Positions 24,776 to 32,409 of a stretch of DNA of 64,000 nucleotides are shown piece by piece (positions within the stretch are counted from its first letter, which is position 1; the number at the start of each line of letters is the position of its first letter). Both the position numbers and the translations under genes were made by a program. The DNA is from Actinacidiphila acidipaludis (GTDB taxonomy: Bacteria > Actinomycetota > Actinomycetes > Streptomycetales > Streptomycetaceae): NCBI RefSeq assembly GCF_019890725.1, contig NZ_JAINZZ010000032.1, positions 1 through 64,000 on the forward strand, given 5' to 3'. The notes beneath the pieces were generated by a model. It did no database searches, was not told the DNA's origin, and saw nothing but the letters and a program-made list of their open reading frames with translations.

Positions 24776-25447
24776 ATGGCGGTCACCGACGAGGCGATCG
24801 AGAAGATCAAGGAGATGATCGTCTCCGGGGCGCTGCGCCCGGGCGACCGGCTGCCCAGGGAGAGCGAGCTGGCCGCCGAGCTGGGCCTGTCCCGGAACTC
24901 GCTGCGCGAGGCCGTGCGCGCCCTGTCGCTCATCCGCATCCTCGACGTCCGTCAGGGCGACGGCACCTACGTCACCAGCCTCGACCCGCAACTGCTGCTG
25001 GAGGCGCTGAGCTTCGTCGTCGACTTCCACCGCGACGACACGGTGCTGGAGTTCCTCGCGGTGCGCCGCATCCTGGAGCCCGCGGCGACCGCGATGGCGG
25101 CGATCCGCATCCCGGTCGAGGAACTCGACGCGCTGGAGGGCAAGCTCGACGCGCTGGGCCCGCAGCCCTCGGTGGAGGAACTGGTCGCCTCCGACCTGGA
25201 GTTCCACCGTGGCATCGTGCAGGGCTCCGGCAACTCGGTGCTGTGCTCGCTGCTCGACGGCCTGTCCGGGCCCACCACGCGGGCCCGCGTCTGGCGCGGC
25301 CTGACCCAGGAGGACGCGGTCAGCCGCACCCTCCTGGAACATCGTGCCATCCTGAGCGCCCTGCGCGACCGCGACGCCGAGGCGGCCCGCTCCTGGGCCA
25401 CCGTGCACGTCGCCAGCGTCGAGCAGTGGCTGCGGTCCACGCTGTAG
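24776..25447 (+). CDS. FadR/GntR-family (FCD) transcription regulator
   Basis: 223 residues. The winged-helix domain (1 to about 75) contains LRPGDRLPRESELAAELGLS, RNSLREAVRALSLI and the wing DVRQGDGTYV. The FCD ligand domain (about 85-220) carries likely metal/ligand residues in DLEFHRGIVQGSGN and LLEHRAIL. FadR-type regulators in sugar-acid loci usually bind a pathway intermediate and release DNA. It closes the sugar cluster, and the shared ACATCGGA elements suggest that it represses both its own gene and the dehydratase operon. The ATG follows GGGGAGG with 5 nt spacing. Confidence 0.88.
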   Translation: MAVTDEAIEKIKEMIVSGALRPGDRLPRESELAAELGLSRNSLREAVRALSLIRILDVRQGDGTYVTSLDPQLLLEALSFVVDFHRDDTVLEFLAVRRILEPAATAMAAIRIPVEELDALEGKLDALGPQPSVEELVASDLEFHRGIVQGSGNSVLCSLLDGLSGPTTRARVWRGLTQEDAVSRTLLEHRAILSALRDRDAEAARSWATVHVASVEQWLRSTL

Positions 25448-25561
25448 CGGACGTGTCCGCGCGGGCGGCCGGCAAGTGCCGCCGCGGGTGGGGACGCGCC
25501 TCGGCTCGGCGGCACCGGGCTGCGGCGGCTCTGCTGACGGTCACGTGGCGCTCCGGCCGGC

Positions 25562-26368
25562 TCAGCCCGAGGCGTAGCGCCCGGGCGGCGCACCGACGGC
25601 CGCGGTGAAGTCCCGGGTCAGATGGGCCTGGTCGGCGTAGCCGAGGTCGGACGCGAGCCGGGCCCAGTCGATGCCCGCGCCCTCGTCCGCCCGGGCGGCC
25701 GCCTCGTGCAGCCGGGCCCTGCGCAGCACCCACTTCGGCGACGCGCCCACGTAGTCGGCGAACAGCCGCTGCAACTGCCTGACGGACAGCTCCAGTTCCC
25801 GGGCGAGCTGGTCGACGCGGAACAACTGGGGACTGGCCGTGATCCGCTCGACGAGCTCCGCGACCTGCGCCACCTTCGGGTCCGCGGCGGCCCTCGGCAC
25901 CCGGCCGAGCAGAAACGCGTCGGCGAGCGCGGCCATCTTCGCGAGGTCGTCCAGCTCCAGGACGGCGGTGCTCAGCGCCACCACCCCGGGGCCGAAGAGC
26001 GTGGCCGCGGGGACCGTGCGGTCGGCGAGGACGGCGACCGGGCCGTCCGTGAACGGCCGGAAGGCGCCCGGGCGGAACTTCACCCCGAGCACCTGCCCCC
26101 GCCCGCGCAGCACCCGGCTGAACACACCGCGCTGCACCCCGTACACCCGCGGCTCGGGCGGCTCGAGGACCAGGTGGACGTTGGGGTACGCCAGCACCTT
26201 CTGCTCGTGGTCCGGGCGGCCGCGCAGGTCCCAGCGCGGGTTCCAGTAGAACTCCACCAGGGGCGCGAGCTCCGGCGCGGGCGGATGCTGCCGTACCTCC
26301 AGCACGGCCGCCGCCGCGTCCGGACGCAGCACCCCCCGTCCCATGCCGTGCCTGGCCGTGCCGCTCAT
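25562..26368 (-). CDS. AraC-family transcription regulator
   Basis: 268 residues. The N-terminal part (about 20-150) resembles the DUF6597/cupin-like sensor domain (LAPLVEFYWNPRWDL, GVKFRPGAFRPF). The C-terminal part is a double helix-turn-helix (about 170-265), with VDQLARELELSVRQLQRLFADYVG and LASDLGYADQAHLTRDF, ending PGRYASG. It is divergent from a metal-dependent isomerase-like gene, its most likely target. A TAGTCT box 6 nt before the ATG and no ribosome site suggest leaderless translation. Confidence 0.87.
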   Translation of the reverse strand: MSGTARHGMGRGVLRPDAAAAVLEVRQHPPAPELAPLVEFYWNPRWDLRGRPDHEQKVLAYPNVHLVLEPPEPRVYGVQRGVFSRVLRGRGQVLGVKFRPGAFRPFTDGPVAVLADRTVPAATLFGPGVVALSTAVLELDDLAKMAALADAFLLGRVPRAAADPKVAQVAELVERITASPQLFRVDQLARELELSVRQLQRLFADYVGASPKWVLRRARLHEAAARADEGAGIDWARLASDLGYADQAHLTRDFTAAVGAPPGRYASG

Positions 26369-26374
26369 GCCGCC

Positions 26375-26380
26375 AGACTA
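26375..26380 (-). promoter_or_regulatory. -10 box, leaderless AraC-family gene
   Basis: TAGTCT on the minus strand ends 6 nt before the ATG at 26368. No Shine-Dalgarno sequence is possible in that space. Confidence 0.5.
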
Positions 26381-26439
26381 GAGCGGCCCTCCGACAACGG
26401 CCTGTCGCGTTTCTTCAAGACCCCGCGCGGCCGCGCCCC

Positions 26440-26445
26440 TAGCGT
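26440..26445 (+). promoter_or_regulatory. -10 box, leaderless TIGR03086-like gene
   Basis: TAGCGT ends 7 nt before the ATG at 26453. With the opposite box at 26375-26380, only about 60 bp separate two divergent leaderless promoters, so one regulator site between them could control both. Confidence 0.5.
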
Positions 26446-26452
26446 CGGTGCC

Positions 26453-27016
26453 ATGAAATTCCACGAACACCTCGCCGCCGGCGCGGCGGAAGCGGCCCGG
26501 ATCACATCCGGCGTGAAGCCGGGGCAGCTCGGCGACCCCACCCCGTGCCCCGAGTACGACACCCGCGCCCTGGCCAACCACCTCGTGGCGTACACCGGCA
26601 TCGGCATGGAACTGCGGGCCCGCCGCGAGCCGCACCCCGAGGACCTGCCCACCCGCGACTTCACGGCCGCCCCGGACTGGGCCGCCGGCTACGCCGGGCA
26701 GCTCGACCGCTCGGTCGCCGCGTGGGCCGACCCCGCGGTGTGGGAGGGCGAGATCGCCGGCATGCCCGCCGACGCGATGGGCCGGATGCTCTTCCTCGAA
26801 CTGACCCTGCACGGCTGGGACCTGGCCCGCGCCACCGGCCAGGAGTACCGGCTGGACGACGCGACAGCCGCCGCGCTCCTGGAGGTCGTCGGCGAGCAGG
26901 CCGAGATGTACCGCCAGTACAAGGGGTTCGCGGAGCCCGTCGAGGTCCCGGCCGGCGCCGGCGACCTGGAACGCGCCCTCGCCCTCTCGGGCCGCGACCC
27001 GCGCTGGACGCCCTGA
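26453..27016 (+). CDS. TIGR03086/mycothiol-dependent isomerase-like metal-binding protein
   Basis: 187 residues of the DinB-like four-helix fold used by mycothiol-dependent maleylpyruvate isomerases. Metal-ligand candidates are His in LANHLVAYTGIGME and the pair in LELTLHGWDLARATG. PTPCPEYDTRALANHL is the family's N-terminal signature. Such proteins often use mycothiol, which this organism can make (mshC at 13147). The substrate is unknown. It is divergent from an AraC regulator and is followed by a terminator shared with glpD. Confidence 0.82.
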   Translation: MKFHEHLAAGAAEAARITSGVKPGQLGDPTPCPEYDTRALANHLVAYTGIGMELRARREPHPEDLPTRDFTAAPDWAAGYAGQLDRSVAAWADPAVWEGEIAGMPADAMGRMLFLELTLHGWDLARATGQEYRLDDATAAALLEVVGEQAEMYRQYKGFAEPVEVPAGAGDLERALALSGRDPRWTP

Positions 27017-27045
27017 ACCGGCCCACCCCGTCACCCCGACCCGGC

Positions 27046-27090
27046 GTGCCCGGGCACATCCGGTCGCCGCGGCCGGACGTGCCCGGGCAC
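27046..27090. repeat. Two copies of palindrome GTGCCCGGGCAC
   Basis: Perfect 12-bp palindromes at 27046-27057 and 27079-27090, 33 bp apart, lie between convergent genes. Their place in a gene end region argues against a promoter operator. They could fold into small hairpins. Confidence 0.6.
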
Positions 27091-27093
27091 ACC

Positions 27094-27132
27094 GGAGCCG
27101 GGCCGGCGCTCCCCGTCCACCGGCCCGGCTCC
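27094..27132. terminator. Bidirectional terminator between isomerase-like gene and glpD
   Basis: GGAGCCGGGCCGG (27094-27106) pairs perfectly with CCGGCCCGGCTCC (27120-27132), a 13-bp stem with a 13-nt loop, 8 nt past the glpD stop. Confidence 0.65.
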
Positions 27133-27140
27133 CGTGACCG

Positions 27141-28751
27141 TCAGCCGCCGTTGCCCAGCAGCTTGGCCGTGCGCTCCCGCACCTCCGGCGTGTCCAGGCC
27201 GCGCACCGTCAGCGTGGTGCGGCGGCGCAGCACGTCGTCCGCGTCGTAGGCCCACTCGTGGTCGCGGGCGTACACGACCTGCGCCCAGATCTCCGGCGCG
27301 TCCGGGTGGATCCGCTCGGCCAGCGACGGGTCCTCGTTCGCCAGGCGGGCGATGTCGAAGGCCAGCGAGCCGTAGTGGGTGGCCAGGTGCCGAGCGGTGT
27401 CGGCGGCCATCCGCGGCCCGGGCGCGACCCCGTCGACCAGCAGCCGGTGGGTCACCGCGTCGGGGCTCGCGAAGCCCGGCAGCGGGGCGTGGCGGGGGAG
27501 CTGCGACATCGGCTCCATGTCCTCGGCCAGCGGGTGGCCGGGGAGTTCCGCCAGCTTGTTCATGACCGTGCGGCCGATGTGCCGGAACGTCGTCCACTTG
27601 CCGCCGGCCACGGACAGCATGCCGCCGCGGCCCTCGGTGACCACGGTCTCCCGCTTGGCCTTCGCGGTGTCGCCCGGTCCGCCCGGCAGCACGCGCAGCC
27701 CGGCGAACGCGTACGTCATCAGGTCCCGGGAGAGCTGCGCGTCGCGGACGGACAGCGAGGCCTCGTCGAGGATCTGCGCGATGTCCGACTCGGTGACCGC
27801 CACGTCGGCCGGGTCACCCTCGTACGCCTCGTCGGTCGTGCCGAGCAGCAGCATGTCCTCCCAGGGGAGGGCGAAGGTGATGCGGTACTTGTCGATGGGC
27901 GTGGCGAGCGCGGCCCGCCACGGCGCGGTCCGCCGCAGCACCAGGTGGGCGCCCTTCGACAGCCGGATCGACGGCGCGGCCGTGGGATCCTCCATCCGCC
28001 GCAGGTGGTCCACCCAGGGGCCGGTGGCGTTCAGCACCAGGCGGGCGTTGACGCCGAACTCGGTGCCGTCGGTGCGGTCGCGCAGGTCGGCGCCGGTCAC
28101 CCGGCCGCCGGTGAAGCGCAGCCCGGTCACCTCGGCGTGGTTGAGCACGGTGGCGCCGGCGTCCACGGCGGCCCGCACCGTCATCACGGCCATGCGGGCG
28201 TCGTTCATCTGCCCGTCCTCGTAGACCGCGACCGCGCGCAGGTTGTCGGTGCGCAACTCCGGGACGTCCCGGGCGGCCTTCGCCGGGGTGATCACATGGC
28301 CCACGCCGTCGCGGAACGCCGACAGCGCGGAGTAGGCGAAGACGCCCGCGCCGAGCTTGGTCGCGCCGTGCGGGCCGCCCTTGTACACCGGCAGGTAGAA
28401 GGTGAGCGGGGCGGCCAGGTGCGGCGCGACGTCCCGGGAGACGGCGCGCCGCTCGAGGTGGTTCTCCGCCACGAGCTTCACGGCGCCGGTCTGCAGGTAG
28501 CGCAGCCCGCCGTGCAGCAGCTTGGAGGAGGCCGAGGAGGTGGCGCCGGCGAAGTCGCCGGCCTCGACCATGGCCACCCGCAGCCCCGACTGCGCGGCGT
28601 GCCAGGCGGTGGTGATGCCGAGGATTCCGCCGCCGACGACCAGCAGGTCGTAGGTCGCTCGGCCGAGCAGGTCGCGGGTCTCGGCCCGCCCGGGGTTGGC
28701 GCCGGAAGTGGGGTGCGTGCCCAGCGCGGGCACGCTCTGCAGGGTGGTCAT
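27141..28751 (-). CDS. glpD: Glycerol-3-phosphate dehydrogenase (FAD)
   Basis: 536 residues. It oxidises sn-glycerol-3-phosphate to dihydroxyacetone phosphate and passes electrons to the respiratory chain. The FAD-binding Rossmann motif is VVGGGILGITTAWHAAQSG (about 36-54). Further signatures are SSKLLHGGLRYL, TNVNATGPW-type (NATGPWVDHLR), KGAHLVL and GGKWTTFR. The C-terminal helical DAO_C domain is present (about 400-520). It is the last gene of the gyl operon, starting 7 nt after the glpK stop with the ribosome site inside glpK, so translation is coupled. Glycerol induction through GylR is expected. Confidence 0.95.
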   Translation of the reverse strand: MTTLQSVPALGTHPTSGANPGRAETRDLLGRATYDLLVVGGGILGITTAWHAAQSGLRVAMVEAGDFAGATSSASSKLLHGGLRYLQTGAVKLVAENHLERRAVSRDVAPHLAAPLTFYLPVYKGGPHGATKLGAGVFAYSALSAFRDGVGHVITPAKAARDVPELRTDNLRAVAVYEDGQMNDARMAVMTVRAAVDAGATVLNHAEVTGLRFTGGRVTGADLRDRTDGTEFGVNARLVLNATGPWVDHLRRMEDPTAAPSIRLSKGAHLVLRRTAPWRAALATPIDKYRITFALPWEDMLLLGTTDEAYEGDPADVAVTESDIAQILDEASLSVRDAQLSRDLMTYAFAGLRVLPGGPGDTAKAKRETVVTEGRGGMLSVAGGKWTTFRHIGRTVMNKLAELPGHPLAEDMEPMSQLPRHAPLPGFASPDAVTHRLLVDGVAPGPRMAADTARHLATHYGSLAFDIARLANEDPSLAERIHPDAPEIWAQVVYARDHEWAYDADDVLRRRTTLTVRGLDTPEVRERTAKLLGNGG

Positions 28752-28758
28752 GGCTTAC

Positions 28759-30318
28759 TCAGTGCTCCTCTTCGATCCAGCCCATGGTCCGCTGGACGGC
28801 CTTGAGCCAGTTCTTGTACTCGCGGTCGCGGTCGGCCGCGTCCATACGCGGGGTCCATTCCGCGGCCCGCTTCCAGTTGGCCCGCAGCGCGTCGGTGTCC
28901 GGCCAGAAGCCGACCGCCAGACCGGCCGCGTAGGCCGCGCCCAGGCAGGTGGTCTCGGCGACCATCGGACGCACCACGGGCGCGTCGAGGAAGTCCGCCA
29001 GGGTCTGCATGAGCAGGTTGTTGGACGTCATGCCGCCGTCGACCTTCAGCGCGGTCAGCTCGACGCCCGAGTCCTTGGTCATCGCGTCGGCGATCTCCCG
29101 GGTCTGCCAGGCGGTCGCCTCCAGGACGGCGCGGGCGATGTGGGCCTTGGTGACGTACCGGGTCAGCCCGGCGATCACCCCGCGGGCGTCGTCACGCCAG
29201 TAGGGGGCGAACAGACCGGAGAACGCGGGAACGAAGTACGCCCCGCCGTTGTCCTCCACGGACGAGGCGAGGGTCTCGATCTCGGCAGCCGTACTGATAA
29301 GTCCCATTTGGTCACGCATCCACTGCACTAGTGAACCCGTAACGGCGATGGATCCTTCCAGGGCGTAGACGGGAGCTTCGTCACCCACCCGGTAGCCGAC
29401 GGTGGTGATGAGGCCGTTGTAGGAGTTCACCGGGGTGCCACCGGTGTTCATCAGCATGAACGTGCCGGTGCCGTAGGTGGACTTCGCCTCGCCCTCGGCG
29501 AAGCAGGTCTGGCCGAACAGCGCGGCCTGCTGGTCGCCCAGCGCCGAGGCCACCGGCACGTCGTTCAGGCCGCCGATCCCGGTGCTGCCGTACACCTCGG
29601 ACGACGAGCGGATCTCCGGCAGCACCGCCGCGGGCACCCCGATGGAGGCGAGGATCTTCTCGTCCCAGTTCAGGGTGTGCAGGTTCATCAGCAGGGTGCG
29701 CGAGGCGTTCGTGACATCCGTCACGTGCACGCCGCCGTCCACGCCGCCGGTGAGGTTCCAGATGACCCAGGAGTCCATGGTGCCGAAGAGGATGTCGCCG
29801 GCCTCGGCGCGCTCGCGCAGGCCGTCCACGTTGTCCAGCAGCCAGCGGATCTTCGGTCCGGCGAAGTAGGAGGCCAGGGGGAGGCCGGTCTCGCGGCGGA
29901 AGCGGTCCTGGCCGACGTTGCGGCCCAGCTCCCGGCAGAGCGCGTCGGTGCGGGTGTCCTGCCAGACGATCGCGTTGTGCACCGGTTCACCGGTGTGGCG
30001 GTCCCACAGCACGGTCGTCTCGCGCTGGTTGGTGATGCCGATCGCCTTGACGTCGGCCGGGGTGAAGCCGGGGACGTCCTGGGCGGCCTTGCCGATCGCG
30101 CCGGCCACCACCTCCTGGACGTTCGTCCAGATCTCGGCCGCGTCGTGCTCCACCCAGCCGGGCTTGGGGAAGATCTGCTCGTGCTCCTTCTGGTCCACCG
30201 CGACGATCCGGCCGTCGCGGTCGAAGAGGATGCAGCGGCTGGACGTGGTGCCCTGGTCGATGGCGGCGATGAACGGGCCGCTGCCGTGCGAGCTGGTCCG
30301 GGTCGTGCTCTCGGTCAC
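28759..30318 (-). CDS. glpK: Glycerol kinase
   Basis: 519 residues. ATP-dependent phosphorylation of glycerol, FGGY family. The N-terminal [35 protein letters not shown] and WQDTR are glycerol-binding and family motifs. [13 protein letters not shown] and [14 protein letters not shown] are ATP-site and FGGY signatures. The frame is open far upstream, but the GTG at 30318 was chosen because the conserved [14 protein letters not shown] starts 15 residues later and GAGGAG lies at proper distance. It lies between glpF and glpD in one operon. Confidence 0.95.
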   Translation of the reverse strand: MTESTTRTSSHGSGPFIAAIDQGTTSSRCILFDRDGRIVAVDQKEHEQIFPKPGWVEHDAAEIWTNVQEVVAGAIGKAAQDVPGFTPADVKAIGITNQRETTVLWDRHTGEPVHNAIVWQDTRTDALCRELGRNVGQDRFRRETGLPLASYFAGPKIRWLLDNVDGLRERAEAGDILFGTMDSWVIWNLTGGVDGGVHVTDVTNASRTLLMNLHTLNWDEKILASIGVPAAVLPEIRSSSEVYGSTGIGGLNDVPVASALGDQQAALFGQTCFAEGEAKSTYGTGTFMLMNTGGTPVNSYNGLITTVGYRVGDEAPVYALEGSIAVTGSLVQWMRDQMGLISTAAEIETLASSVEDNGGAYFVPAFSGLFAPYWRDDARGVIAGLTRYVTKAHIARAVLEATAWQTREIADAMTKDSGVELTALKVDGGMTSNNLLMQTLADFLDAPVVRPMVAETTCLGAAYAAGLAVGFWPDTDALRANWKRAAEWTPRMDAADRDREYKNWLKAVQRTMGWIEEEH

Positions 30319-30380
30319 GGGGTGCTCCTCGGAGGTCTGCGGTTCCTGGCGGGGGGTGGGGCGCGGTGGGGTCGAGCCCA

Positions 30381-31169
30381 TCAGGTGAAGAACAGGCGGT
30401 ACAGGCCGCCGGCGAGGGCGGCGCCGGCCAGCGGGCCGACGACCGGTATCCAGGCGTAGCTCCAGTCGGAGCCGCCCTTGTTCGGCAGCGGCAGCAGGGC
30501 GTGCACGATACGCGGGCCGAGGTCGCGGGCCGGGTTGATCGCGTAGCCGGTGGGGCCGCCGAGCGACAGGCCGATGCCGACGACGAGCAGGGCGGTCAGC
30601 AGGATGCCGAGGCCGTTGAGGGCCAGGCCCTGCGTCATGCCCTGGGTGAGGATGAAGAGGGCGAGCACGGCGGTGGCGATGATCTCGGTGAGCAGGTTCT
30701 GCACCGGGTTGCGGATCTCGGGACCGGTGGAGAAGACACCGAGCACCGGTCCGCCGGGCAGCGACTCGTCGCGGGTGACCGGCCCCGCGGGGTCCACGTC
30801 GTGTCCGGTGACGACCTCGGCGTCGGTCAGGTGGGCCTTGAACTGACCCATGTACACCACCCACACCAGAAACGCGCCGATCATGGCACCGGCGAACTGG
30901 CCGATGAGGTAGTAGGGGACCTTGCCCCACTCGCCGGTCTTGATCGCGATCGCCAGGGTGACCGCGGGGTTGAGATGACCGCCGGAGTAGCCGTTGGCGA
31001 TGTAGGCCCCGCCCAGCACGCCGAAGCCCCAGCCGAAGGTGATCGCGACCCAGCCCGCGTCCTTCGCCTTGGACTTCTTGAGCGTCACGGCCGCGCAGAC
31101 TCCGCCGCCGAGCAGGATGAGTACGGCGGTTCCGAAGATCTCGCCGATGACGATGTGGCCGTTGGACAC
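30381..31169 (-). CDS. glpF: Glycerol uptake facilitator (aquaglyceroporin)
   Basis: 262 residues, a six-helix MIP channel for glycerol diffusion across the plasma membrane. The two NPA boxes are [11 protein letters not shown] (first half-helix) and [12 protein letters not shown] (second). The Asp after the second NPA (NPARD) marks the glycerol-conducting branch rather than a pure water channel. The start is GTG with GGGAG 6 nt upstream. It is the first structural gene of the glycerol operon, with its own promoter and a GylR-type palindrome between it and gylR. Confidence 0.95.
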   Translation of the reverse strand: MSNGHIVIGEIFGTAVLILLGGGVCAAVTLKKSKAKDAGWVAITFGWGFGVLGGAYIANGYSGGHLNPAVTLAIAIKTGEWGKVPYYLIGQFAGAMIGAFLVWVVYMGQFKAHLTDAEVVTGHDVDPAGPVTRDESLPGGPVLGVFSTGPEIRNPVQNLLTEIIATAVLALFILTQGMTQGLALNGLGILLTALLVVGIGLSLGGPTGYAINPARDLGPRIVHALLPLPNKGGSDWSYAWIPVVGPLAGAALAGGLYRLFFT

Positions 31170-31221
31170 TGCGACTCCCTTGTCTTAGTCCAGATGGCGG
31201 CGACTCCGTGTCCCGTCCGGT

Positions 31222-31238
31222 GTTCGACATTGTCGACC
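31222..31238. promoter_or_regulatory. GylR-type operator in front of glpF
   Basis: GTTCGACATTGTCGACC contains the perfect palindrome TCGACATTGTCGA (31224-31236). It lies 14-26 nt past the -10 box of the glpF promoter, where binding would block transcription. The same palindrome is found before gylR at 32216-32232. Confidence 0.8.
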
Positions 31239-31249
31239 GCTGGGCGAGA

Positions 31250-31277
31250 GTTTTACTTCCTGGGGTGACGGGGTCAA
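31250..31277 (-). promoter_or_regulatory. Promoter of glpFKD
   Basis: On the minus strand, the -35 is TTGACC (31277-31272) and the -10 is TAAAAC (31255-31250), with a 16-nt spacer. The operator follows immediately downstream. Confidence 0.6.
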
Positions 31278-31400
31278 GAGGGTTGTGACCGATTACTCCG
31301 CGGACCGCCGTCCCGATGCGGCGCGCCAGGGCTCCGGCGGGCCCGGCGAAGGGGCCGCGGCAGCGGCGGAAACAGGGGGAGGAGCAGGGGCGGGAGCGGG

Positions 31401-32165
31401 TCAGAACCGGCCCGCGCCCAGGTCGCGGGAGACCGCCCTGGCGCAGTCCCGCACCGCCGCCACCAGGCGTGATCTGACACCCTCGGCGTCGCAGACCCGC
31501 TCGACGGCGCCGGTGACGCCCACCGCGCCGACCGGCATCCGCCGGCGGTCGTAGACCGGCGCCGCCACCGACGCCACGCCGTCCCAGGTCTCCTCCAGGT
31601 CCGCGCCCCAGCCGCGGGCGCGGACCAGGGCCAGCTCCTCCTCGAAGAGCGCCGGGTCGGTGAGCGTGCGCGCGGTCAGCGCGGTCCACTCCGCCTCGGC
31701 CGCCTCGCTGTGCGCCACCGGGTCGAACGCCGAGAGCACCTTGCCCAGCGCGGTGCAGTGCAGCGGCTGCATCGCCCCGACCTCCAGCACCTGCCGGCTG
31801 TCGTCGGGCCGGAAGACGTGGTGCACGATCAGCACCCCCTGCTGGTGCAGCACCCCCAGGTAGGCGGCCTCGCCGCTGGACCTGGCCAGGTCGTCGGTCC
31901 ACACCAGGGCGCGGGCCCGCAGCTCGTGGACGTCCAGGTAGCTGTTGCCCAGGCGCAGCAGCTCGGCCCCGAGCTGGTACTTGCCCGACACCGGGTCCTG
32001 CTCCACGAAGCCCTCCTGCTGCAGGGTGCGCAGGATGCCGTGGGTGGTGCCCTTGGCCAGGCCCAGCGACGACGCCACGTCGGACAGCCCGAGCCGCCGC
32101 TCACCCCCGGCCAGCAGCCGCAGGATGGCCGCGGCGCGCTCCAGGGACTGGATCGGACCTGGCAT
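31401..32165 (-). CDS. gylR: IclR-family glycerol operon regulator
   Basis: 254 residues. The N-terminal winged helix (about 1-70) has [20 protein letters not shown] and [20 protein letters not shown]. The IclR effector domain follows (about 80-250), with [13 protein letters not shown] and [18 protein letters not shown]. The ATG at 32165 was chosen because GGGAGGG precedes it at 7 nt; the frame is open 25 codons further. GylR is known in Streptomyces as the glycerol-inducible repressor of its own gene and of the glycerol genes, and the identical palindromes before gylR and glpF fit this. Confidence 0.93.
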   Translation of the reverse strand: MPGPIQSLERAAAILRLLAGGERRLGLSDVASSLGLAKGTTHGILRTLQQEGFVEQDPVSGKYQLGAELLRLGNSYLDVHELRARALVWTDDLARSSGEAAYLGVLHQQGVLIVHHVFRPDDSRQVLEVGAMQPLHCTALGKVLSAFDPVAHSEAAEAEWTALTARTLTDPALFEEELALVRARGWGADLEETWDGVASVAAPVYDRRRMPVGAVGVTGAVERVCDAEGVRSRLVAAVRDCARAVSRDLGAGRF

Positions 32166-32215
32166 CGCGCACCCTCCCGGGGGTCCTGGACGGGCGCCGC
32201 GCCTTCGCGACGCCC

Positions 32216-32232
32216 GGTCGACATTGTCGACC
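32216..32232. promoter_or_regulatory. GylR-type operator in front of gylR
   Basis: GGTCGACATTGTCGACC is a perfect 17-bp palindrome around a central T, about 50 nt before the gylR start. It shares its 13-bp core with the site before glpF. Confidence 0.8.
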
Positions 32233-32409
32233 CACATCATGGCAGAGACGAGTCTTGCACCACCCGTCCGCCCTGTGGAATGGCTTCGAGGGGTGCGGGG
32301 GCGGCCAGCTAGGCTGACGGGGTGCGCCCTCCTTCCGCGGGCGGCCCCAGCGGGTCACCGGCAGGGTGTGCGCATAGCCGACAGCCGTCGCACCCCAGGG
32401 AGCATCTCC

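Noticed and set aside
28759-31902. One 1047-codon open frame on the minus strand
   Set aside because: Only the part from 30318 encodes glycerol kinase. The upstream part is an out-of-frame shadow of glpF and gylR with no family pattern.
32241-32409. Possible cobalamin riboswitch before metH
   Set aside because: I could not find a B12-box-like element or the long conserved core in this 169-nt leader. A covariance-model search would settle it.
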